Source of the DNA: Jaaginema sp046541115
GTDB taxonomy: Bacteria > Cyanobacteriota > Cyanobacteriia > Cyanobacteriales > Spirulinaceae
Direction: 5' to 3'
Length of the DNA stretch: 19,943 nt
Assembly: GCA_046541115.1 (NCBI GenBank)
Contig: JBKHDX010000069.1
Coordinates: forward strand, 1-19,943
Positions 1 through 8,560 of the stretch are shown one piece after another. The notes beneath the pieces are model-generated. The model saw only the letters and a program-made list of their open reading frames with translations, was not told where the DNA came from and did no database searches. The translations under genes and the position numbers were made by a program. How positions within the stretch are numbered: position 1 is the stretch's first letter; each line of letters starts with the position of its first letter.

Positions 1-179
1 AACTCGAATCCCTCGAAAGCCAAGTTTTTGTGCTGCAAGCCGCTATGCCGACCGCCGTCAATTCCCTGGTTTTTGCCACAGAATTTGGCGGGGATGCCAC
101 CCGTGTTGCCAAAACCATCGTTGCTTCTACGGTTTTGAGTCTTTTGACCTTACCTGTGGTTTTAACATTCTTGATTTGA
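1..179 (+). CDS. AEC (auxin efflux carrier)-type transporter, C-terminal end, partial
   Basis: An open frame enters from the left edge (codons in phase from base 3) and stops at TGA 177-179. The visible 58 residues include the stretch VLQAAMPTAVNSLVFATEFG followed by a hydrophobic last helix ending LPVVLTFLI. That is the typical last two transmembrane segments of the membrane transport (AEC, PF03547) family, in which the AAMPTA.N....A..FG motif is conserved. The substrate cannot be told from this fragment. The upstream part lies outside the window. A HIP1 site follows the stop and the next gene starts about 100 bases later on the same strand. Confidence 0.72.
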   Translation, partial: LESLESQVFVLQAAMPTAVNSLVFATEFGGDATRVAKTIVASTVLSLLTLPVVLTFLI

Positions 180-242
180 GGCGCGATCGCAACTATAGCC
201 CATTCAGAGATTACCCACAGGGACTTTGAAGGCTCCACTAAA

Positions 243-277
243 ACTTGCTGTAGTATAACAATGTCATACTTGCTGTA
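243..277 (+). promoter_or_regulatory. Direct repeat just upstream of the SNF2 gene
   Basis: ACTTGCTGTA occurs at 243-252 and again at 268-277, 25 bases apart, and each copy is followed by an (A/T)TGTCAT stretch. The second copy ends 5 bases before the ATG. The region is A/T-rich and contains TATAAC, which could be a -10 box. It may be an operator or merely a local duplication; no binding protein can be named. Confidence 0.3.
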
Positions 278-282
278 TTGTC

Positions 283-3200
283 ATGTCTGATTTCCCATCC
301 GCCACTGGCGAATTGCGCCAAAAACTCACCCAAACCTATCAGGAATTGCCGTATATTCCCAAACAAATGATGCGGCTGTTGTCTGTGATTTATGAAGCCG
401 TGAGTCGTAGCATATTTTTGAAATGTATTAATGCTTTGGGACTCAAACAAGAGAATGGCAAACAATTTCACGCTGCAACTTTGAAACCTCATCTCGATGC
501 TTTAATCGCAAAAGAGATGATTTTGGCTGAACCCGATGGCGAGTTACTGTGCCATTCTTTACTCACTGAAATTGCCACGCGAGATGCCATTACCGCCGGA
601 GAATGGGAAAAAATGGTGGCAGTAGTTGAAGATATTCTACCAATTTCGCAAGTAGGTTATGGCGATTCCCGTCGGCATAAGTTTGGCAATGTTAACCAAT
701 TATTTCGGGAAGTTCGCATTGGTATTTATCGCCAAGACATGGCATTCATCGCCAAACAGTTAGCCGATTATCAAGACGTTATTTATTTTTCCGAGTCAAT
801 TTCCATTGACGATTTGTGTCGCCTCATCTTTAATAATCCTTTCGATCCCTATTGGTTTAATCGGCTTCCTCAAAGTTTATACGACATGGCGCTGTATTAT
901 ATCTTGGGTAAGTCTATCAGTGAGTTAACTTCAGAAGAAGAAGCATTTACCTTATTACAAACAGAAGCGAATAAACCAGACGGACGCTGTATCGACGATC
1001 TGCGTTTATTGCTCATCGAACATTTAATTGTGCGGGACAATTTCGAGGCGGCAAAAGTTCAGCTTCAGCAAACTTCGGCGGAAATGTCTCAACTGTCTCA
1101 GATGTTTTGGGGCTGGCTGGCTTTCTTAGAAGGAGATAATGACGCGGCAATTTCTCATTACACGAAAGCCCTCAAAGCCTTGAGAAAGATAACGGGTAAC
1201 AAGCAAGACTTTTTCCATAACTTTGCCGGAATATTCTTTATCTTTGCTTTACTAAAAGATGGTTCGACCGCAAGGTTACAAGAGATTGAGCAGTATGCCA
1301 AAGTGGTGATTAGTGCCGACCATGCTTTAAGTTATACTTACGTTTGGCTCGAAAAACTGGCTCAATTTCAACAAGGCAATATTAGCATTAAAGAGTGGTT
1401 TAAACTCGCCAATATTACAGAAGATTATGGTTACAACAGCATTGAGATTTTATGCTGTTCTCTGTGCTTGTATTGGGTAGACCCCGAAGCAGCGAAATAT
1501 TTAACCACAGATTTATTAAATCAACTTGCCGAGAAAGCCGAAGAAGCGGGGTTTTATTGGTTGAGTACAGAAGCGGCGGAGTTGGTATTTCGACTGCAAG
1601 CCAATGAAAGCGTTATTGAATCAATTGATTCCCAGAATAATCGCCTAACTCTAGCAGATTTAATTCAGCCGAAAAATGATTGGGAAATCTCGTTACAAGC
1701 TTTAGCCAATTTACAAAAGAAAGACAAAAAGAAAGCCCAAGAAGTCAGCGAAAAACGTTTGGCTTGGTTTGTGGAATTAGAAGGCGATCGCGTCAACCTC
1801 CAAGCCCGCGAACAAAAGATTAATCAAAAAGGAACTTGGAGTAAAGGTCGGATTATTAGCATCAAACGATTGGGCAGTAATCCCAGTCAATTGGACTTTA
1901 TAACCCCCCAAGATTTAAGAGTTTGTAGTCATATTGAAACCGATTCATCCTCTCGCTATTATTACCGGGGTTATGAGTATGTTTGGGGCGATCGCGCGAT
2001 TCTGGATTTAGTCGGACATCCCTGGGTATTTTGGGAAGACTCCCCGACTACCCGCATTGATATTGTCTCTGGGGAACCCGAACTTATTGTTAAGAAAAAA
2101 GGAGAACGGTTAACTCTAGAATTTTCCCCCAAAATTAACAGCGACCAAGAAGTAATTGTCGTCAAAGAAACCCCCACCAAACTCAAAGTTATTGAAATTA
2201 CCCCCGAACATCAACGCATTGCCATAATACTCGGTTCTCGAAACCGTCTAGAAGTGCCTGTAAGCGCCTCAGAACAGGTCTTAGCTGCCATTAATGGCGT
2301 TGCCCCCATTGTTACCGTTCACTCCGATATTGGGGGCGGTTTAGAGACAGCGAAAGAAGTTCCGGCCAACACTCAACCCCACGTTCATCTTTTACCCGCA
2401 GGAGAGGGCTTAAAAGTTGCTTTGTTGTGTCGTCCTTTTGGGGAAGTGGGGGCTTATTACCGTCCGGGAAAAGGGGGTTCAACGGTGATTGCAGAGATAG
2501 ACGGGGAACGTCTGCAAACCACTCGTAACCTGAAAACCGAACAAAAACTGGCTAATGAGGTGATGGACACTTCTACCATTCTGACCCGCTACGATTCCCA
2601 GGACGGAGAATGGCTAATTGACGAACCCGAAGACTGTTTGCAACTGTTACTCGAACTTCAGGAATTAGGCGAAAACGTTATTATCGAATGGCCTGAAGGT
2701 GAAAAACTGCGAATTAGCCATCAAGCAGACTTTAAACAGTTCCAAATGCAGATTAAAGGGCAAAAAGATTGGTTTGAAGCCAGTGGGGAGTTGAAACTTG
2801 ACGATGATTTGGTCTTAGATTTGCAAAACCTGATGGAATTACTAGAAAAAGCCCCAGGACGCTTCCTTCCGGTGGGTGAGAATCAGTTTATCGCCCTAAC
2901 TCAACAATTTCGCCAGCGTTTAGATGAATTAAAGAACTTTGGCACGAAAAAAGGCAAGGGTTTACAGTTTCATCCTCTCACCTCTTTGGTTTTAGAGGAC
3001 GCGATCGCGGATGTGGGCGATCTCAAAGCCGATCAAAACTGGCAAGCCCAAGTCCGCAAAATCAAGGAAATGAAGGACTTACAGCCGGAATTACCTTCGA
3101 CGCTGCAAGCGGAATTACGAGATTATCAACAAGAAGGCTTTGAATGGCTGTCCCGTCTGGCATATTGGGGCGTGGGGGCTTGTTTAGCCGACCAAATGGG

Positions 3201-4488
3201 CTTAGGGAAAACCCTGCAAGCCCTAGCCCTCATCCTTACCCAAGCCCCCAACGGCCCTACTTTGATTATCGCCCCCACCTCTGTATGTGCCAACTGGATT
3301 AGCGAAGCCCAGAAATTTGCCCCTACCCTTAATCCCGTTCAGTTTAGCAGTCGCGATCGCCAAGCCACCCTTGACGCACTGCAACCTTTCGACCTTTTTG
3401 TCTGTAGTTACGGCTTATTGCAACAAGAAGACGTATCCGAAATGCTGGCTAAAGTCGAATGGCAAATTATTGTACTCGACGAAGCCCAAGCCATCAAAAA
3501 CATGGCCACCAAACGTTCCCAAGCAGCCATGAAACTGCAAGGCAAATTTAAACTGATTACCACCGGGACTCCCATCGAAAACCATTTAGGGGAATTGTGG
3601 AATCTCTTTCGCTTTATCAACCCCGGCTTACTGGGTTCTTGGGAACAGTTTAACCAACGCTTTGCGGTTCCCATCGAACGACAACAAGATACCCAAGTCA
3701 AAAAGCAACTCAAAAAACTCATTCAACCTTTCCTATTACGACGGACGAAAACGCAAGTTCTCGAAGAATTGCCCTCCCGTACCGAAATCACCCTTTCTGT
3801 CGAACTTTCTGAAGCAGAAGCGGCGTTTTACGAAGCCTTGCGCCAAAAAGCTTTGTCTAATTTAGCCGACAGTGACGCAACCGCCGGAACCAAACACCTC
3901 CAAGTCCTCGCAGAAATTATGAAACTGCGTCGGGCTTGTTGTAATAGTTGTTTGGTGATGCCTGAAAGTCGTTTACCGAGTGCCAAATTAGAAGTATTTG
4001 GCGAAATTTTAGAGGAAATACTGGAAAATAATCACAAAGCCCTCGTCTTTAGTCAATTTGTCGATCATCTGCACATTATCCGCGATTATCTCGACGAACA
4101 AAAAGTCTCTTATCAATATCTCGACGGCAGTACCCCCGCCAAACAGCGCCAAAAGCGCGTTAACGCCTTCCAAAGCGGCAAAGGCGATGTTTTCCTTATT
4201 TCCTTGAAAGCCGGAGGCACAGGACTCAATCTCACCGCCGCAGATTACGTTATCCACATGGACCCCTGGTGGAATCCTGCGGTGGAAGACCAAGCCTCAG
4301 ACCGCGCACATCGCCTCGGACAGCAGCGTCCAGTTACGATTTATCGTTTGGTGACGAAGGGAACGATTGAGGAGAAAATTGTGCAGTTACATCACCACAA
4401 ACGAGATTTAGCCGATAGTTTGCTTGAAGGGGCAGAGGTGAGTGGCAAGATGTCTACTAATGAGTTGTTGCGCTTAATGACGGAGTAA
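283..4488 (+). CDS. Large SNF2-family DNA-dependent ATPase (DEAD/DEAH helicase fold)
   Basis: This 1401-aa protein has a complete SNF2 motor at its C-terminal end. Walker A GLGKT is at residues 973-977, the Walker B box DEAQ at about 1066-1069, then GTPIENHLGELWNLF, and helicase C motifs LKAGGTGLNL and DRAHRLGQ around 1320-1345. Bacterial SNF2 ATPases use ATP to translocate on double-stranded DNA and are linked to repair, transcription recycling or defence; the role here is unknown. The first roughly 500 residues are helical and look like degenerate tetratricopeptide repeats, with no domain I recognise firmly. Residues about 520-900 resemble the SNF2-associated region common in cyanobacterial members. 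Such members are often around 1000-1100 aa, so the N-terminal extension is noteworthy. The ATG at 283 follows an A/T-rich leader without a clear Shine-Dalgarno sequence. The gene stands alone, and the palindromic repeat at 4513 lies just after its stop. Confidence 0.95.
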   Translation: MSDFPSATGELRQKLTQTYQELPYIPKQMMRLLSVIYEAVSRSIFLKCINALGLKQENGKQFHAATLKPHLDALIAKEMILAEPDGELLCHSLLTEIATRDAITAGEWEKMVAVVEDILPISQVGYGDSRRHKFGNVNQLFREVRIGIYRQDMAFIAKQLADYQDVIYFSESISIDDLCRLIFNNPFDPYWFNRLPQSLYDMALYYILGKSISELTSEEEAFTLLQTEANKPDGRCIDDLRLLLIEHLIVRDNFEAAKVQLQQTSAEMSQLSQMFWGWLAFLEGDNDAAISHYTKALKALRKITGNKQDFFHNFAGIFFIFALLKDGSTARLQEIEQYAKVVISADHALSYTYVWLEKLAQFQQGNISIKEWFKLANITEDYGYNSIEILCCSLCLYWVDPEAAKYLTTDLLNQLAEKAEEAGFYWLSTEAAELVFRLQANESVIESIDSQNNRLTLADLIQPKNDWEISLQALANLQKKDKKKAQEVSEKRLAWFVELEGDRVNLQAREQKINQKGTWSKGRIISIKRLGSNPSQLDFITPQDLRVCSHIETDSSSRYYYRGYEYVWGDRAILDLVGHPWVFWEDSPTTRIDIVSGEPELIVKKKGERLTLEFSPKINSDQEVIVVKETPTKLKVIEITPEHQRIAIILGSRNRLEVPVSASEQVLAAINGVAPIVTVHSDIGGGLETAKEVPANTQPHVHLLPAGEGLKVALLCRPFGEVGAYYRPGKGGSTVIAEIDGERLQTTRNLKTEQKLANEVMDTSTILTRYDSQDGEWLIDEPEDCLQLLLELQELGENVIIEWPEGEKLRISHQADFKQFQMQIKGQKDWFEASGELKLDDDLVLDLQNLMELLEKAPGRFLPVGENQFIALTQQFRQRLDELKNFGTKKGKGLQFHPLTSLVLEDAIADVGDLKADQNWQAQVRKIKEMKDLQPELPSTLQAELRDYQQEGFEWLSRLAYWGVGACLADQMGLGKTLQALALILTQAPNGPTLIIAPTSVCANWISEAQKFAPTLNPVQFSSRDRQATLDALQPFDLFVCSYGLLQQEDVSEMLAKVEWQIIVLDEAQAIKNMATKRSQAAMKLQGKFKLITTGTPIENHLGELWNLFRFINPGLLGSWEQFNQRFAVPIERQQDTQVKKQLKKLIQPFLLRRTKTQVLEELPSRTEITLSVELSEAEAAFYEALRQKALSNLADSDATAGTKHLQVLAEIMKLRRACCNSCLVMPESRLPSAKLEVFGEILEEILENNHKALVFSQFVDHLHIIRDYLDEQKVSYQYLDGSTPAKQRQKRVNAFQSGKGDVFLISLKAGGTGLNLTAADYVIHMDPWWNPAVEDQASDRAHRLGQQRPVTIYRLVTKGTIEEKIVQLHHHKRDLADSLLEGAEVSGKMSTNELLRLMTE

Positions 4489-4512
4489 TTAACGTCAGTA
4501 AAAACAACCATT

Positions 4513-4578
4513 AAGAACCCCGGTTTCTGATTTGCTTAATCGATAACTTCAGCGTTTTACCCTAGAAACCGGGATTCT
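4513..4578. repeat. Palindromic intergenic repeat with AGAAACCGGGGTTCT-type arms
   Basis: The arms AGAACCCCGGTTTCT (4514-4528) and AGAAACCGGGATTCT (4564-4578) are near-perfect inverted copies of each other and also individually palindromic. They enclose about 35 bases. A second copy at 9171-9358 has the same arms and recognisable spacer ends, but is split by another element. It could act as a terminator for the preceding SNF2 gene, but no T-run follows. Confidence 0.7.
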
Positions 4579-4709
4579 ATAGTCATTCCAAGTCAAAACC
4601 AATCACCCGCCCGCAGATTAAAATCTGGGGCTAATGTGGGCAAAGTCCGCTTTCACGGACTCAAACCATTAAGTTAATGTGCGGAACTTAATTGCAATGA
4701 CTATAGAAT
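4574..4709. mobile_element. MITE-like element with perfect 14-bp terminal inverted repeats
   Basis: The left end ATTCTATAGTCATT (4574-4587) is the exact reverse complement of the right end AATGACTATAGAAT (4696-4709). The 136-bp interior has no coding capacity and holds two hairpins: CAGATT-AA-AATCTG (4614-4627) and AGTCCG-CTTTCA-CGGACT (4644-4661). A diverged copy in the opposite orientation lies near 9220-9335. Size, terminal repeats and lack of genes fit a miniature inverted-repeat transposable element moved in trans; the parent transposase is not in the window. Confidence 0.72.
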
Positions 4710-4768
4710 AGCGGTTATTTTTTCAGGTTTAATATAACCATTGAAACGAAAGCTTGAGGCGAAAGTTT

Positions 4769-5323
4769 ATGATTGCTGTTCCTCACTATGTTAGCCCAGA
4801 AGAATATCTTGAGATCGAGCGTCAAAGCGTAATTCGTCACGAATATCGCCAGGGTTTAGCTTATGCGATGACGGGTGGGACGGATAATCACGATCGCATT
4901 GCGCTTAATCTTCTTAATCCGATCAACCAGCATTTAGGGAACTCCCCTTGTCGCTTTCACTCTGGCAATGTGAAGGTGAATTATCAGGATGATTTTTATT
5001 ATTATCCTGATGCTTTTGTGACTTGCGACTCTCGCGATCGCCAAGACCGTTACATTAAACGATATCCTAAGTTTATTGCCGAAGTTCTTTCACCGAGTAC
5101 CCAAGGATTTGACCTCAGTGATAAATTTGACGATTATGCCAAGATTATTGCTTTGGAAGAATATGTTTTGATTTCTCAAAAGAGTCAGCGTGTTGAATGT
5201 CGTCGTCGCACTCCGACTAATACTTGGGACGTTATTGTATATCAAGAAGGCGATCGCGTCCGGCTTCAGAGTCTTGACCTTGAATTTGCGATCGCGTCTT
5301 TATATCAAGGTTTGGATGGTTAG
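4769..5323 (+). CDS. Uma2 family protein (PD-(D/E)XK nuclease fold)
   Basis: This 184-aa protein matches the Uma2/DUF820 family, which is greatly expanded in cyanobacteria. Visible landmarks are PEEYLEIER near the N-terminus, RHEYRQG (23-29), the acidic YPDAFV with Asp81, AEVLSPST with Glu105, and the DKFDDYA helix. Asp81 and Glu105 occupy the positions of the metal-binding acids of the restriction-endonuclease fold. Catalytic activity and biological role are unproven for most members. The ATG at 4769 was chosen over the in-frame TTG at 4754 because a GAGG sits 9 bases upstream and homologs begin near this point. The reading frame ends exactly where a decayed AAA-like gene on the other strand breaks off, which suggests a rearrangement junction. 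Confidence 0.88.
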   Translation: MIAVPHYVSPEEYLEIERQSVIRHEYRQGLAYAMTGGTDNHDRIALNLLNPINQHLGNSPCRFHSGNVKVNYQDDFYYYPDAFVTCDSRDRQDRYIKRYPKFIAEVLSPSTQGFDLSDKFDDYAKIIALEEYVLISQKSQRVECRRRTPTNTWDVIVYQEGDRVRLQSLDLEFAIASLYQGLDG

Positions 5324-5460
5324 GATTTTCCCATTTGACGAGAATTTAAAATATAACAAAACTCTCCAGCTTCTAGGGCTTGATAAAGTTCTGCATCTGC
5401 TTATCTTTCAACATAACTGGGAGTGTCATAATTTAAACTCCCGCCGACCCGATAATACAT
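5323..5460 (-). pseudogene. Truncated N-terminus of an AAA-like (AAA_35 type) ATPase gene
   Basis: Read on the minus strand from ATG 5458-5460, the frame gives MYYRVGGSLNYDTPSYVER, then a stop TAA (5401-5403), then ADAELYQALEAGEFCYILN and the P-loop-like NSRQMGKS. This is the characteristic start of the large cyanobacterial AAA-like/WD40 or AAA-like/TPR proteins, where the residue between R and A is usually Gln, so CAA to TAA explains the internal stop. Homology ends at about 5323, at the stop of the Uma2 gene, and the remainder of the ATPase is missing. The fragment is therefore doubly broken and very unlikely to be functional. Confidence 0.75.
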
Positions 5461-5577
5461 AGATTAATTCAACCGTCATTCTGAAACAGGATAGGATTAG
5501 GTATTAACTGAGTATTGTCATTTAAAATTAAGTATAGGTTGCGGATAACAAACAATTCCTAATTACTCACTAACTCT

Positions 5578-6882
5578 ATGTCGGACAATCGCCGGAATTA
5601 TCACAAGATACTCAATGTTTCTGCTAACGCGACGATCGCGGAAATTAAAACCGCGTTTCGTCAATTAGCGCGTCAGTATCACCCCGATCTTAATCCGGAT
5701 AATACCCAAGCCCAAGAGCAGTTTCGGCAAATTTGCGAAGCCTATGAAATGCTTTTAGCCCAAGTGCAAGCGCGTAAAAACGATCGCGCGGTTTCTCCAC
5801 CTCCCCGCCATCAAGATGCTTACAATTATTACATCAAAGGAGTTCAGCAAGGCTTAAGAAATGCTTATACCCAAGCGATCGCGAGTTATACTAAAGCCCT
5901 AGAATTGCGACCGCAGTTGGTCGAAGCCTATCTGCGACGGGGTGAAATTTATTATCGCATGGGAAACGATCGCGCGGTGTTGGCTGACTGCAATCAAGCG
6001 ATCGCCCTCGACCCTAACTACGCCGAAGTCTATTATTATTTAGCCAGAGCGCGACATCGCCTCGGTTATGCTCAATCTGCCCTCGAAGCCTATAACCGTA
6101 CCCTAGCCCTCGATCCTGATAACGCTGACGCTTTTTATCATCGTGGGGTGGTACAACATGATTTAGGCGATCGCGACGCGGCCATTGCAGACATCCAAGC
6201 CGCCGCTAAACACTACCAAGCCCAAAACGATATTAGCGGTCAACGTCTCGCTCAAGCGACCCTGCGCCAACTCAAAACCGGATTTTCGGGAAGATTTCAG
6301 CGTTACAGCTACAACCTCATGCACCAAAGCCGCCAAAAAATAAGCTGGATCGGGCGAAACTTGTTTTTAGCTCTTTTTAACCCCGGACGGGGTTTAGCGG
6401 CGGTCTGGGGACAAATCAAGCCGACTGAGGCAATTTTCCTGGGACTAACTTGGGGCGCGATCGCGATTATTGCTTTTAGTTTCGGGGCTTATGGTTGGCG
6501 CGATCGATTCAACTTTGCTTGGTTTGATGTTATCTTAGCCGGGTGCGTTCCCTTTGCTGGATTTGTGCTGCTCAACGCCATGACTCGCCTTTTAACCGGA
6601 CGGGGTGGCAGTTGGGAAAGCGATATTTTCTTAGGAGGGGCAACTGTCGTGCCAATGGGCTTATTAACTTTGGCCAGTGGTTTTTCTCCCTTTTTAGGAA
6701 GTCCGATTACGATCGTTTTAACCACTAGCCTGACCTCTTACACGGTTTTAACTTTATACAGTGGCTTAACGCAAATTAGCCGTATTAGTGAAGCGATCGC
6801 GGCTTTTTGGACTCCTATTTTTTTTCTCATCATCGGTTGGCTGACTTATACAGCTTGGGTTTCTTTGTTTTTTAGCGTTTGA
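5578..6882 (+). CDS. J-domain, TPR and multi-pass membrane protein
   Basis: This 434-aa protein has three parts. Residues 7-65 form a J domain with the essential HPD at 35-37, which stimulates Hsp70 (DnaK) ATPase activity. Residues about 80-215 carry at least three tetratricopeptide repeats, seen in A.A...Y..AL.L.P patterns. The C-terminal part from about 280 has five hydrophobic stretches, for example GLTWGAIAIIAFSFGAYGW and FFLIIGWLTYTAWVSLFF, and loosely resembles Yip1-type membrane domains. There is no Cys-rich zinc domain, so this is a class III J protein. It probably tethers Hsp70 activity to a membrane; the client is unknown. The start codon directly follows an A/T-rich 117-base leader. 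Confidence 0.85.
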   Translation: MSDNRRNYHKILNVSANATIAEIKTAFRQLARQYHPDLNPDNTQAQEQFRQICEAYEMLLAQVQARKNDRAVSPPPRHQDAYNYYIKGVQQGLRNAYTQAIASYTKALELRPQLVEAYLRRGEIYYRMGNDRAVLADCNQAIALDPNYAEVYYYLARARHRLGYAQSALEAYNRTLALDPDNADAFYHRGVVQHDLGDRDAAIADIQAAAKHYQAQNDISGQRLAQATLRQLKTGFSGRFQRYSYNLMHQSRQKISWIGRNLFLALFNPGRGLAAVWGQIKPTEAIFLGLTWGAIAIIAFSFGAYGWRDRFNFAWFDVILAGCVPFAGFVLLNAMTRLLTGRGGSWESDIFLGGATVVPMGLLTLASGFSPFLGSPITIVLTTSLTSYTVLTLYSGLTQISRISEAIAAFWTPIFFLIIGWLTYTAWVSLFFSV

Positions 6883-6991
6883 TTGTTCAGGCTCTACCCA
6901 AGTTAATTTGAAAAAACCCTAACCTGCCGTTAAGATATTGACATCCTATCTACTTTTTTATCCAAATATTCGATTGCAGGACACCCACGCC

Positions 6992-7318
6992 ATGAGTACG
7001 AGACTTTCATCCCCCCGTTGGGCGATGGCCGCCTCGCCAACCGCAGCACCTAGCCAAGCCAAACAGGTCGTTCGCAAATCCTATCCCAACTACAAAGTTA
7101 TTGTTTTAAACGATGACTTTAATACCTTTCAGCACGTCGCAGAATGCCTTATGAAATATATCCCTAATATGACCAGCGATCGCGCCTGGGACTTAACCCA
7201 TCAAGTCCATAATGAAGGTCAAGCCATTGTTTGGGTCGGGCCCCAAGAACCGGCCGAATTATATCATCAACAACTCAGTCGCGCTGATTTGACGATGGCT
7301 CCTTTGGAGGCCGCGTAA
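6992..7318 (+). CDS. clpS: ATP-dependent Clp protease adaptor ClpS (ClpS2 type)
   Basis: This 108-aa protein matches ClpS, the N-recognin adaptor that delivers substrates to the Clp AAA+ unfoldase (ClpC in cyanobacteria). The core NYKVIVLNDDFNTFQHVAEC (33-52) holds the substrate-pocket residues Asn40, Asp41 and Asp42, and QVHNEGQAIVWVG has the conserved His73. The wording of the core, including AECLMKYIPNMTSDRAW and a C-terminal MAPLEAA, is that of the cyanobacterial ClpS2 paralog rather than ClpS1. I chose ATG 6992 because an AGGA lies about 10 bases upstream; an in-frame extension to 6938 would use a non-ATG start. It is followed after 4 bases by a DUF2103 gene, a pairing often seen in cyanobacteria and consistent with one operon. 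Confidence 0.92.
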   Translation: MSTRLSSPRWAMAASPTAAPSQAKQVVRKSYPNYKVIVLNDDFNTFQHVAECLMKYIPNMTSDRAWDLTHQVHNEGQAIVWVGPQEPAELYHQQLSRADLTMAPLEAA

Positions 7319-7322
7319 ACTC

Positions 7323-7622
7323 ATGGGTCGCTCCAAATCCAAAAAGGGCCGATTAGTCTGGAATCACTCAACGCATCTTTCTGGGTTAATCCCCGTGTTG
7401 GAGCGACTTTTGACTTACGATGGCATTCACACCGTCACCCCCGGCGTTATTAGTCGTGCTAAAGGCCACATTCCCCACATGAAGGTTAGAATTTCTGTTC
7501 CTTTACGCGGCGGCTACAAGGCGATCGCCCGTCAAGGGAAAACGGTACAAGAGGTTTTTATCATTACCGATCTTTCTCAAGCGGAATTAGAAGGCGCGAT
7601 CGCAGCGTGTTTGGATCGTTAG
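7323..7622 (+). CDS. DUF2103 family protein
   Basis: This 99-aa, basic, cytosolic protein begins MGRSKSKKGRLVWNHSTHLS and has the central RAKGHIPHMKVRISVPLRGG, which identifies the uncharacterised cyanobacterial DUF2103 family. Function is unknown. The start lies 4 bases after the clpS stop, and a GGAGG inside the end of clpS is positioned as its ribosome-binding site, so translation is probably coupled. Its TAG stop ends at 7622, and the next gene, on the minus strand, ends at 7623, leaving no space for a separate terminator. Confidence 0.85.
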   Translation: MGRSKSKKGRLVWNHSTHLSGLIPVLERLLTYDGIHTVTPGVISRAKGHIPHMKVRISVPLRGGYKAIARQGKTVQEVFIITDLSQAELEGAIAACLDR

Positions 7623-8462
7623 TCATTGGTCATTGGTCATTGTCAATTGAAACTTAGGATTATCCTGCAACCGAGCCAAACGGCGATCGCTCAAAATCAT
7701 CTCGCGATCGCCCTCCCATTGCAAAGATAAAGCTTGCTGTAACCCCAAAATTGCCTGGTCTGAGTCGCCGCACAACGCACAGCAACAAGCGTATTCATAC
7801 CAAACGCGGCCATCCTCATCATCTGCATCTAACGCCCGTTCGTAGCTATTTATCGCCGCTTGCCAGCGACCCAGGCGTTGCAGGAGGTTGGCTTTTTGAT
7901 ACCATGCCCAAAAATCATGAGGTTTGAGGGCGATCGCGTGACTGTAACTCGACAACGCCTCTTTCAGTTTGCCCCAATCTCGCAAAGCATCGCCACGACG
8001 ATACCACAACCAATAATCTTGCGATCGCGTCTCTAACAAAGCCTCATAACTCGCGATCGCCGCCCCATAATGCCTCAAACAACGCAACGCTTCTCCGCGA
8101 CGATAAGCACTCCAATAATCATCAGGACGCAACGCCAAAGCCTGGTCAAAACACCGTAATGCTTGCTCGCTGTCGTCTAACTCCATCAACGCCACATAGC
8201 CCCAAGCATACCAAGCCCAATAGGATTGCGGGTCAATTTGGGCGGCTTTTTCATAAGACGCGATCGCCTCAGCAGCCAATCCCAAAGCCTCTAAAACCAT
8301 ACCGCGTTCGTACCATGCTTGACGATCTTGAGGTTGGGCAGTTATAGCGCGATCGTAATAAGCCAGGGCTTCGTGATACTCGCCCGTTTCCAGCAAGCGT
8401 TTTCCGGTTTCTGACCAATTTTGGTAGCGTTCGGTCAGACTTTCTAACAAATCGATTCGCAT
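7623..8462 (-). CDS. Tetratricopeptide-repeat protein
   Basis: This 279-aa protein is made almost wholly of six to seven tandem TPR units (residues about 17-255), recognisable by the recurrent pattern W..Y.(R/K)G..L..L....EA..SYE.A and by Trp at the start of many helices (QAWYERG, WAWYAWG, DYWSAYRRG, FWAWYQKA). TPRs form a helical solenoid for protein binding; the partner is unknown and there is no signal peptide or catalytic domain. The stop codon and last residues (TMTNDQ) are encoded by a short tandem repeat, TCATTGG-type, so the C-terminus appears to have been captured from repetitive DNA. Upstream lies a long heptamer repeat instead of a recognisable promoter. Confidence 0.85.
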   Translation of the reverse strand: MRIDLLESLTERYQNWSETGKRLLETGEYHEALAYYDRAITAQPQDRQAWYERGMVLEALGLAAEAIASYEKAAQIDPQSYWAWYAWGYVALMELDDSEQALRCFDQALALRPDDYWSAYRRGEALRCLRHYGAAIASYEALLETRSQDYWLWYRRGDALRDWGKLKEALSSYSHAIALKPHDFWAWYQKANLLQRLGRWQAAINSYERALDADDEDGRVWYEYACCCALCGDSDQAILGLQQALSLQWEGDREMILSDRRLARLQDNPKFQLTMTNDQ

Positions 8463-8474
8463 TTATTATTTGTC

Positions 8475-8533
8475 ATGGGTTATGGGTTATGGGTTATGGG
8501 TTATGGGTTATTGGTTGTTGGTTATTGGTTGTT
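8475..8533. repeat. Heptameric short tandem repeat (STRR), GGTTATG/GGTTATT/GGTTGTT
   Basis: Five near-perfect GGTTATG heptamers are followed by alternating GGTTATT and GGTTGTT units. Such heptamer arrays are a known feature of cyanobacterial genomes and vary in copy number. There are no spacers, so it is not a CRISPR. The array fills most of the 98-base gap between the TPR gene start and the YkgJ-family gene end. Confidence 0.9.
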
Positions 8534-8560
8534 CCCCAAATCCCTTAATTGGTAATTTCC

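Noticed and set aside
8475..8533. Tandem repeat considered as a CRISPR array
   Set aside because: The units are contiguous heptamers with no spacers, which fits an STRR array.
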